From an uncultured Oxalobacteraceae bacterium (GTDB taxonomy: Bacteria > Pseudomonadota > Gammaproteobacteria > Burkholderiales > Burkholderiaceae), in NCBI GenBank assembly GCA_946480015.1, contig CAMLIL010000119.1, positions 1 to 15,088 of the forward strand: 15,088 nucleotides of DNA, written 5' to 3'. Under the pieces are notes generated by a model. The model saw only the letters and a list, made by a program, of their open reading frames with translations, was not told where the DNA came from and ran no database searches. Positions 7,414 to 15,088 of this stretch are shown in pieces; position 1 is the stretch's first letter, and each line of letters begins with the position of its first letter. Position numbers and translations under genes: made by a program.

Positions 7414-10239
7414 ATGAAAAAGAAATTGATTGCTCAAGCAATCGCCGTGATCGGCGTCGTTGGCTACAGCGCGAGCGTGCTGGCCGCCGACGAGGTCGTA
7501 CAGAAGGTGATCATCACCGGTTCCAACATCAAGCGCACCAATACCGAAGGCTCGTCGGCCGTGCAAACGCTGACCCGCAAGGACATCGCCTCGACCGGTG
7601 CGGTCTCGGTGGCCGACTTGATGAGCAAGATTCCCGCGCTCGGCTCGTCCAACCAGGTGGACGCGCGCGACGGCGGCTTTTCCAAGGGCCTGGCCACCGC
7701 GTCCATGCGCGGTCTCGGTTCGGCCTCCACCCTGATCCTGCTGAACGGGCGCCGCATCGCCCCGGGCGCCTACGCCGACCCGAACTCCGGCCAGTCGACC
7801 CAGTACGACCTGAACTCGATTCCGCTGTCGGCCATCGAGCGCATTGAAATCCTCAAGGATGGCGCCTCGGCCGTGTACGGTTCCGACGCGATCGCCGGCG
7901 TGATCAACTTCATCACCAAGAACAATTACCGCGGCGCCGAAGTGGCGCTCAACGCCAGCTCCACCGAGCACGGCAAGTTTGGCCGCAACAATGTCAACGG
8001 CCTGATCGGTTTCGGCGACTTCGACAAGGATGGCTACAACGCCTTCATCGCCGTCGACCTGAACCAGCGCGACCGCGCCTCGATCGCCGACGCCACCCGC
8101 GTGCGTACCGACGAATACGCCGCCATCACCGGCCGCCTGACCAATTTCTACAGCGGCATCAGCAAGTATCCGGTGTTCTACAAAGAGGCCACCCAGGGCA
8201 GCGGCAGCTTCAACCGCTATGCCGGCGCCGACCTGTCGTGCGACCCGGCCAGCATCCGCACCGGCTCCACGGCGCTGGTGCCGATGCTGGCATCGGACCC
8301 GCTGATCAACAACAAGTTCTGCAACTACGACGGCTGGAAGCTGGAGGATGCCGAGGGCAAGGGCGACAACGGCAGCGTGATGGCGCGCGCCGAATTCAAG
8401 CTGGGCGACACCACCACCGCCTTTGCCGAAGCCTCGTACAACCGCTCCTTCGTCGATTACGCCGGCCCCTCGCGCACCATGAACGGCCGCTCGCTGTCGA
8501 CGGTCTTCCCGAAAGCCGGCGCCGGCACCTCCTTCCGTCCGGTCCTGGGCGTGGACCACCCGGACAACCCGACCCGCGGCACCGCCAACCCGGTGCCGGT
8601 GGCGGTGGCCTACCGCTTTGAAAACTCCAGGGCGGGCAGCGAAAACACCAATGAAGCGACGCGCGCGCTGGCTGGCCTGAAGGGCTCGAACTTCGGCTGG
8701 GACTGGGACACCGGCCTGCTGTTCAGCCAGTCCAAGCGCTTCCAGCTGACCAACGGCGCGCTGTACAAGCCCGTCGTCGAGCGCCTGTACACGCAAAACA
8801 TTCCGCTGGCGACCATTGCGGCCGATCCGAACGTCACCAAGGACATCACCCTGGACGGCACCTCGAAAGTCACCCAGTTCGACTTCAAGGGCAGCACCGA
8901 ATTCGGCAGCCTGGCCGGCGGCGCCGTTGGCCTGGCGGCCGGGATGGAATTCAAGCGTGAATCGATGAACATCGTGCCGGACCAGCTGACCGTCACCGGC
9001 CAGATCGTCGGCCTGGCCAACCAGTATTCGGAAGCGTCGCGCCGGGTCGGCTCGGCCTTCGTCGAACTGCGCACCCCGTTCACCAAGTCGCTGGAAATGG
9101 ACTGGGCCGCGCGCTACGACAAGTACCAAGGCTTCAAGCGCAGCATCACGCCGAAGGTCGGCGCCAAGTGGACCATCAACCCTGCCCTGGCCGTGCGTGG
9201 CACCTACTCGACCGGCTTCCGCGCTCCTTCCCTGACCCAGATGGTCGATGGCGGCACCCAGTACTTCCTCAACGGCTTCGAAGACAAGCTGCGTTGCGAC
9301 AAACCGGGCGCCGAATCGCTCGACTGCGCCAAGAGCCTGTCGGGCATTGCCGCCTCGAACAAGGAACTGGAGCCGGAAAAGGCCAAGAGCTTCACGCTCG
9401 GCCTGGTGGCGTCGCCCACCTCGAACATCGACGTGCTGGTGGACTACTACCACATCCGCAAGGACAAGGAAGTGGACCTGCTGGACCCCACCTCGGTGAT
9501 CCAGAATCCGAAGTACGCCGACCGCGTGCTGCGCGACCAGAACACCGGCACCTGGCTGCGTGACGCCAGCGGCAACCTGATCCCGAACTCCGGTCCGCTG
9601 ATCAGTATCGCCACGCCATACGTCAACGCCGGCGGCACCAAGACTTCGGGTGTGGACCTGGAAGTGGCGATGCGCAATTCGCTGGGCGAGAACGGCAAGC
9701 TGCTGACCCGCCTGAACGCGTCTTACCTGATCAGCTACGAGAAGGCTCAGAACGCCGGCGATCCAGCGTTCGATCTGGTCGGCACCAATGGCGGCATCGC
9801 CTACGACCTGACCAGCGTGGGCGAGCTGCCACGTTGGAAAAGTTCGCTGGCCAGCACCTGGACCCGTGGCCCGCACACCCTGACCGGCACCCTGAACTAT
9901 GTCAGCGACATCTCGCTGATGGCCACATACAGCGTGCTCGACGACGGCACCATCGGCAAGTACGACGAGCCGTACTGCCAGTTTGGGCGGCCGGGCGTGC
10001 AGCCGAACTATGCCACGTTCTACCCGGACTGCAAGGTGCACGCATGGACCACCTTCGACGTGGCCTATTCGTATGAGTACTCGAAGAACCTGATCCTGGG
10101 CCTGAACATCCAGAACCTGTTCGACGAGCGCGCACCGTTCGATTCGAGCACTACCAGCTATGCCACCGGCGGCTACAACAGCACCCTGCACAACGGCAGG
10201 GGACGCTACTTTACGGCTAAGCTGAACTACCGCTTCTAA
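7414..10239 (+). CDS. TonB-dependent outer membrane receptor (TBDR 2), possibly for a carbohydrate
   Basis: This 941-residue outer membrane receptor takes up an unidentified ligand using TonB. Residues 1-24 are a classic signal peptide (MKKKLIAQAIAVIG...SVLA|AD). A TonB-box-like segment, EVVQKVIITGSNIKR (27-41), precedes the plug (about 30-170) with TLILLNGRRIAPG and DGASAVYGSDAIAGVINFI (149-167). The barrel ends in ...YFTAKLNYRF with a terminal phenylalanine. Cysteine pairs (SCDPAS...FCNYD, RCDKPGAESLDC, YCQFG...PDCK) lie in predicted outer loops. The ATG at 7414 is preceded by GGAG at eight bases; the frame is open back to 7315 but the extension is not protein-like. A LacI-like operator upstream hints at sugar control, since LacI-type regulators often govern sugar receptors; this is an inference. 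A strong terminator follows, so the gene appears monocistronic. Confidence 0.93.
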   Translation: MKKKLIAQAIAVIGVVGYSASVLAADEVVQKVIITGSNIKRTNTEGSSAVQTLTRKDIASTGAVSVADLMSKIPALGSSNQVDARDGGFSKGLATASMRGLGSASTLILLNGRRIAPGAYADPNSGQSTQYDLNSIPLSAIERIEILKDGASAVYGSDAIAGVINFITKNNYRGAEVALNASSTEHGKFGRNNVNGLIGFGDFDKDGYNAFIAVDLNQRDRASIADATRVRTDEYAAITGRLTNFYSGISKYPVFYKEATQGSGSFNRYAGADLSCDPASIRTGSTALVPMLASDPLINNKFCNYDGWKLEDAEGKGDNGSVMARAEFKLGDTTTAFAEASYNRSFVDYAGPSRTMNGRSLSTVFPKAGAGTSFRPVLGVDHPDNPTRGTANPVPVAVAYRFENSRAGSENTNEATRALAGLKGSNFGWDWDTGLLFSQSKRFQLTNGALYKPVVERLYTQNIPLATIAADPNVTKDITLDGTSKVTQFDFKGSTEFGSLAGGAVGLAAGMEFKRESMNIVPDQLTVTGQIVGLANQYSEASRRVGSAFVELRTPFTKSLEMDWAARYDKYQGFKRSITPKVGAKWTINPALAVRGTYSTGFRAPSLTQMVDGGTQYFLNGFEDKLRCDKPGAESLDCAKSLSGIAASNKELEPEKAKSFTLGLVASPTSNIDVLVDYYHIRKDKEVDLLDPTSVIQNPKYADRVLRDQNTGTWLRDASGNLIPNSGPLISIATPYVNAGGTKTSGVDLEVAMRNSLGENGKLLTRLNASYLISYEKAQNAGDPAFDLVGTNGGIAYDLTSVGELPRWKSSLASTWTRGPHTLTGTLNYVSDISLMATYSVLDDGTIGKYDEPYCQFGRPGVQPNYATFYPDCKVHAWTTFDVAYSYEYSKNLILGLNIQNLFDERAPFDSSTTSYATGGYNSTLHNGRGRYFTAKLNYRF

Positions 10240-10255
10240 GCGTTCAGCCGGAAGT

Positions 10256-10288
10256 AAAAAGCGCCGCGATGTTTGCGGCGCTTTTTTT
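10256..10288 (+). terminator. Rho-independent terminator of TBDR 2
   Basis: AAAAAGCGCCGC (10256-10267), a seven-base loop GATGTTT and GCGGCGCTTTTT (10275-10286) form a perfect 12-bp stem ending in a run of seven T. It starts 17 bases after the TBDR 2 stop. The A-run on the left would let it work weakly in the other direction too. Confidence 0.92.
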
Positions 10289-10439
10289 CGCCCGCAGATG
10301 GCGCAATCCGCTGCGCTCGGACCTCCAGCGATCTCCAGCTTGCCTTCGTCGTTATGGAGGGCGTATCCGCAATTGAGCCGTAGCACGTTTGAAAGCTAAG
10401 CCAAGGCATCAAGATATTCGCCAATTCGGCGGCTGAAGT

Positions 10440-10467
10440 GGAACTTGTCGAGTTCGCCTACCACGCA
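10440..10467 (+). promoter_or_regulatory. hrp box: candidate HrpL-type ECF sigma promoter
   Basis: GGAACT (10440-10445), 15 bases, then CCACGCA (10461-10467). The known HrpL consensus in group I type III secretion systems is GGAACC-N15/16-CCACNNA, so only the sixth base of the -35 differs and the -10 is exact. The box ends 28 bases before the ATG of the adjacent gene, a usual distance. An overlapping sigma70-like pair, TTGTCG-N17-TAACAT (10445-10473), is a weaker alternative. Confidence 0.6.
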
Positions 10468-10495
10468 TAACATCTGCATAAAATACCGATGTCAT

Positions 10496-11464
10496 ATGAA
10501 CCCTATTTCCAAACTCGGCTATTTTCCATGCGTCCCACCCAGCTCCGCGTCTCAGTCTCAGCCTGTCGACAAGAACAATTCCAAAATCGCGCCTGTCTTG
10601 CCAGTAAGGTCTGACAACCGAAGCACGCAGGCTCAAGCACACCGTTTTCGTAATCCGGTCTTATCTGGCCTAGGTCAATTAAGCTGGAGCGCTTCGTTGC
10701 ATGAATCAGCAGCACAAGATGCGCCGGCTGCAGCCAACAATGCCCCGCAGCTACGACGCAGTGCATCATTTAACGGCAATCCGGCGGGATTGGTGAAATC
10801 GCTGCCCTTCAATCCAGAGATGTTGCATCTGATGGAGTCAAAAACTGGAAAAGAGTCAAAGACACTAAAATTCGGGACGCCCGAGTTTCCACGCATAAAA
10901 AACGGAAAACCACCTATCAAGCTATACGAACGCGAAGGCAATGTCGCCACCGGGACGCCGAAGGTGAACGAAGCGCGATTTCTTATTGCGGAAAATCAAG
11001 GCATTTCGGCCAAGCTAACTGAAGAGATAGAGAATGTCAGGAATGGGGGGCGTCCCATTGTATTCGGTATGGATCTTGGCGGACATTTCATAGGCGCGCC
11101 AGCAACACAGGTGCTTGATGCCAAAGATAAACACGGCAAATCTATGGAGGCCTTTTTGGGACACGTAAATCTGAATGGCGCCAAACAATTGAGGATGTCT
11201 GGAGAAATTTCAATGATGCCGTACGAAAAAGACCATCCTCGCTACGATCCGGAAAATCCCGAGAAAACGCGACTAGTTTTGATCAACAAATCTGGGCGAT
11301 ATGGCAGGGAGGGGGTACGAACCAAAGGGCAGCTGGAAAATATCGCCGCCTTGATTGACCAAGCGGGAGGCATGGTAGATGAGGTTATCTTCAGACAGAA
11401 AAAAAATGGGAAGGTGACCGATACTTCATTGTTCCAGCGTGAAAAGCATGCCAAACGCGCATGA
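10496..11464 (+). CDS. Candidate type III secreted effector with an IQM-like C-terminal region
   Basis: I cannot assign a named family. The 322-residue protein has no hydrophobic signal peptide or membrane segment. Residues 1-100 are rich in Ser, Pro, Gln, Ala and Asn, with no acidic residue before D25 (MNPISKLGYFPCVPPSSAS...), a pattern of type III secretion signals. RRSASF (87-92) resembles a kinase or 14-3-3 site. The C-terminal half (about 185-300) looks globular: PIVFGMDLGGHFIGAP (187-202), AFLGHVNLNG (219-228), SGEI (235-238) and LINKSGRYG (262-270), followed by a helix. It resembles the FHHSSFLAGG...AAG...SGHY pattern of plant IQM proteins. The G+C content, about half by eye, is well below the neighbours and suggests transfer. 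The ATG at 10496 lacks a clear ribosome site; an in-frame TTG at 10445 overlaps the hrp box and is unlikely. No chaperone or secretion gene is in the window. Confidence 0.6.
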   Translation: MNPISKLGYFPCVPPSSASQSQPVDKNNSKIAPVLPVRSDNRSTQAQAHRFRNPVLSGLGQLSWSASLHESAAQDAPAAANNAPQLRRSASFNGNPAGLVKSLPFNPEMLHLMESKTGKESKTLKFGTPEFPRIKNGKPPIKLYEREGNVATGTPKVNEARFLIAENQGISAKLTEEIENVRNGGRPIVFGMDLGGHFIGAPATQVLDAKDKHGKSMEAFLGHVNLNGAKQLRMSGEISMMPYEKDHPRYDPENPEKTRLVLINKSGRYGREGVRTKGQLENIAALIDQAGGMVDEVIFRQKKNGKVTDTSLFQREKHAKRA

Positions 11465-11566
11465 CTGGCATTCTGCCATTCGAGGCTGAGCCGAAAACAT
11501 TGCCATGGACTGCGAGAACGCGCCCTTCGACCAGCTCGAATGCAACTGAGGCGATTGCGCGCCGCG

Positions 11567-12532
11567 TTAAATCCAGCGCAGCTTGCGGAAGTGCCGGTAC
11601 AGCCCGCCACAAACCGCCACCATGACGGCGACGGCCACCGGGTAGCCGTATTTCCAGTCGAGCTCGGGCATGAACTTGAAATTCATTCCCCAGATCCCTG
11701 CGAAGGCCGTGAACACGGCGAAGATCGCCGCATACGCCGCCAGCCGCTTGTTGACCTCGCCGTCGTCGATGGCCACCATCGACAGATTGACCTGAATCGC
11801 CGTGTTGATGGTGTCGCGGATGGTGTCGAGCGAACTGCCGATGCGGAACAGGTGATCCTGCACATCGCGGAAGTATTCCTGGGTCGAGATGCAGAACGAG
11901 GGCACCCTGCCCCCGTGCAGCTTGCCGATCGCTTCGGTCAGCGGGATGACGGCGTGGCGCAGGATCAGCACCTTGCGCTTGAGTTCGTACAAATGCTCGA
12001 TGTTGGCGCGCTGCGCGCCCTTGGTAAAGATGCGTTCCTCGATCGTTTCGAGCTCGTTTTCCAGCAGGTCGACGACCGGGAAATAGCGGTCGACCACGGC
12101 ATCCATCAGCGCGTACAGCACGAACGACGAGCCTTTGGTCAGCAGTTCCGGCTCGCGCTCGGCGCGCGCGCGCACGCCCAGAAAACCATTGGCCATGTTC
12201 TGACGTACCGATAGCACGTAATTGACCCCAACGAAAATGTGGACTTCGCCGGCCGAGAGCTCGTCGCCTTTGCGCTCGACCGTCTGCAGCACGACGAACA
12301 AAGAGTCGCCGTATTCCTCGATTTTGGGACGCTGCTGGCCGCGCAGGGCATCTTCGACGGCCAGTTCATGCAGGCAGAATTCTTCCTGCATCACCGCCAG
12401 TTCGTCGGGGGTGGCATCGGCCAGCGCCACCCAGACGAAACAGCCGGGCTTTTCGATGTAGTCGCTGATGTCCTCGACGGGAATGTCGGACAGTTTTTTG
12501 CCGTCCTGGTAGACGACGCAGTTGATGAGCAT
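11567..12532 (-). CDS. corA: Magnesium/cobalt transporter CorA
   Basis: CorA forms a homopentameric inner membrane channel for Mg2+ (also Co2+ and Ni2+). The 321-residue length is typical. The N-terminal cytoplasmic domain includes the ELAVEDALRGQQRPKIEEYG segment (56-75). The long stalk helix runs through residues 150-265. Transmembrane helix 1 (about 266-285) ends in the signature GMN (282-284, here IWGMNF), followed by the acidic loop MPELDW (288-293) that attracts cations, helix 2 (about 297-313) and a basic tail (RHFRKLRWI). The GMN and both helices are intact, so it should work. The ATG at 12532 has no strong ribosome site but gives the usual N-terminus (MLINCVVYQDGKKL). The 102 bases between its stop and the preceding effector candidate show only a tiny TGGCA-TTC-TGCCA hairpin and no terminator. 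Confidence 0.95.
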   Translation of the reverse strand: MLINCVVYQDGKKLSDIPVEDISDYIEKPGCFVWVALADATPDELAVMQEEFCLHELAVEDALRGQQRPKIEEYGDSLFVVLQTVERKGDELSAGEVHIFVGVNYVLSVRQNMANGFLGVRARAEREPELLTKGSSFVLYALMDAVVDRYFPVVDLLENELETIEERIFTKGAQRANIEHLYELKRKVLILRHAVIPLTEAIGKLHGGRVPSFCISTQEYFRDVQDHLFRIGSSLDTIRDTINTAIQVNLSMVAIDDGEVNKRLAAYAAIFAVFTAFAGIWGMNFKFMPELDWKYGYPVAVAVMVAVCGGLYRHFRKLRWI

Positions 12533-12589
12533 GTGGGGAATACGGTGGTGAAGGCAATGTTGCTAGCTTACACCACCACCCGTAACCCC

Positions 12590-12682
12590 GTCGCCCTCGC
12601 GAAAGCGGGAGCCGATACCACCGCAGCACAGCGCTGCCGTATTTTCAGAGCGCTGATGGGCACCGGCGTTCGCGGGTGCGAC
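12590..12682. repeat. REP doublet (REPIN-like inverted pair), copy 2
   Basis: The left arm starts GTCGCCCTCGCGAAAGCGGG (12590-12609) and continues GAGCCGATACC. The right arm on the minus strand starts GTCGCACCCGCGAACGCCGG (12682-12663) and continues TGCCCATCAG. Each arm has its own CCGCG-type foldback, and the pair forms a larger inverted repeat. It fills most of the 166-base gap between ntrC and corA and shares its tip with the element at 7004-7111. Confidence 0.6.
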
Positions 12683-12698
12683 GCCGAACCGCGCAGGC

Positions 12699-14216
<1,518 letters not shown>

Positions 14217-14285
14217 GTGTTCGCGCTTCCCCGCATGGTCGATGGATCTGATTATTGGACCCGGCTTTCCGACCTGCATCCGCGC

Positions 14286-15088
14286 TTACGGCAACGGCAG
14301 CAGGATCCTGAAATCCGTCAAACCGGGCCGGCTTTCGCACTCGATTACGCCCATGTGCTGTTGCACAAAGGTTTGCGCCAAAGTCAGCCCGAGGCCACTG
14401 CCGCCTTCCCGCCCCGATACCAGGGGGTAGAAAATGCGGTCGCGGATCTGCGGTGGTATTCCCGGTCCATTGTCGATGATATGCAAGTCTAATGCCAGCC
14501 CGTAACGAACCTTGGCCAGGGTGACTTGCCGCCCCACCCGGGTCTTGAAGACGATCTCGGCGTCGCCCTTGGCGATGCGCTCGGCCAATGCCTGGGCGGC
14601 ATTGTGGGCGATGTTCAACACCGTCTGGATGAGTTGTTCCTTGTCGCCCCGGAATTCGGGAATCGAGGCGTCGTAGTCGCGCCGGATCGTCAGGCCGGTG
14701 GGGAATTCGGCCAGCATCAGGCTGCGCACCCGCTCGCACACTTCGTGGATGTTGACGTCGCCGACGATGTGCGGACGGCGGTGCGGGGCCAGCAGGCGGT
14801 CGACCAGGGTTTGCAGGCGGTCGGCTTCCTTGATGATGACCTGGGTATATTCCTTGAGCTGGCCGAGCTGGCGCGATTGCAGTTCCATTTCCAGCAGCTG
14901 GGCCGCGCCGCGGATGCCGCCCAGCGGGTTCTTGATTTCGTGCGCCAGATTGCGCACCAGTTCCTTGTTGACCTGGCTCTGGTCGAGGATGCGCTCCTCG
15001 CGGTCGAGCTTTAACTGCTGCACGTTTTCGCGCAGCTCCACCACCACCCCGCCGGCGCCATCGGCGCTGACGATGCTGTGCACGTGCA
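14286..15088 (-). CDS. glnL: Nitrogen sensor kinase NtrB/GlnL, C-terminal part (5' end beyond the right edge)
   Basis: NtrB phosphorylates NtrC when nitrogen is short; the PII protein bound to it switches it to a phosphatase. About 267 of roughly 350 residues are visible, so the N-terminal PAS domain is mostly missing. The visible part has the dimerisation and phospho-acceptor helix with the H box NLAHEIKNPLGGIRGAAQLL. The HATPase domain follows, with the N box NIAHNAAQAL, G1 IIDNGPGIP and G2 GREGGSGLGLTLAQTF. It ends ...FRILLPLP. No transmembrane segment is seen, as expected for this cytosolic kinase. The frame stays open to the edge, so the GTG at 15083 is not taken as the start. The order glnL-ntrC is that of the standard glnALG locus; glnA, if present, would lie to the right. 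Confidence 0.95.
   Translation of the reverse strand, partial: HVHSIVSADGAGGVVVELRENVQQLKLDREERILDQSQVNKELVRNLAHEIKNPLGGIRGAAQLLEMELQSRQLGQLKEYTQVIIKEADRLQTLVDRLLAPHRRPHIVGDVNIHEVCERVRSLMLAEFPTGLTIRRDYDASIPEFRGDKEQLIQTVLNIAHNAAQALAERIAKGDAEIVFKTRVGRQVTLAKVRYGLALDLHIIDNGPGIPPQIRDRIFYPLVSGREGGSGLGLTLAQTFVQQHMGVIECESRPGLTDFRILLPLP

Noticed and set aside
7381..10386. A 1001-codon open frame antisense to TBDR 2
   Set aside because: It mirrors the coding frame of a clear receptor, its translation is repetitive His/Arg/Gly/Val-rich with no domain, and it runs through the terminator. G+C-rich codon bias explains the lack of stops.
10289..10440. Possible remnant of a minus-strand gene downstream of TBDR 2 (translations such as LNCGYALHNDEGKLEIAGG)
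   Set aside because: The stretch is short, broken by stops and matches no family I recognise; it may be chance.
10417..10456. TTCG repeats upstream of the candidate effector as a PIP box (TTCG-N16-TTCG) of group II type III systems
   Set aside because: The TTCG copies are at 10417, 10425 and 10453, so no pair has the 16-base spacing. The hrp box fits much better.
11466..11478. TGGCA-TTC-TGCCA hairpin after the candidate effector as a terminator
   Set aside because: Only a 5-bp stem and no T-run follows.

Overview
The window reads as chromosome of a G+C-rich betaproteobacterium. The best fit is the Oxalobacteraceae (Massilia, Duganella, Janthinobacterium or Herbaspirillum type). This rests on the protein flavour of transketolase, RsmE, CorA and NtrB/NtrC, the large TonB-dependent receptors (TBDRs) with ITGSxIKR-type plugs, and short GTCGCCCTCGCG-type palindromic repeats. 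It is an inference; no rRNA or other taxonomic marker lies in the window.

Layout. Positions 1-1186 hold the N-terminal part of a transketolase on the minus strand, divergent from rsmE (1311-2033, plus), which modifies 16S rRNA. A large TBDR gene on the minus strand (2098-5004) converges on rsmE. Its upstream region (5005-5352) carries an A+T-rich promoter and a leader with two perfect hairpins. Next come a flavoprotein of the uncharacterised COG2509 type (5353-6981, plus), a gene-free 432-base stretch and a second TBDR (7414-10239, plus) ending in a strong terminator. The gene-free stretch holds a REP doublet, helically phased TTTACA repeats and a LacI-family-like operator.

Positions 10440-11464 hold the most interesting part. 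This is a lower-G+C gene for a 322-residue protein of no family I can name. Its N-terminus looks like a type III secretion signal. A near-consensus hrp box (GGAACT-N15-CCACGCA), the promoter type read by HrpL sigma factors, lies 28 bases upstream of its start. Its C-terminal half resembles the FLxG...GEI...SGxY pattern I know from plant IQM proteins. I read it as a candidate type III effector.

The right end returns to housekeeping genes, all on the minus strand: corA (11567-12532), a second REP doublet (12590-12682), and ntrC and glnL/ntrB (12699-15088), the nitrogen two-component system. The glnL 5' end lies outside the window. There are no tRNA or rRNA genes, CRISPR arrays, insertion sequences or replication origins that I can support.
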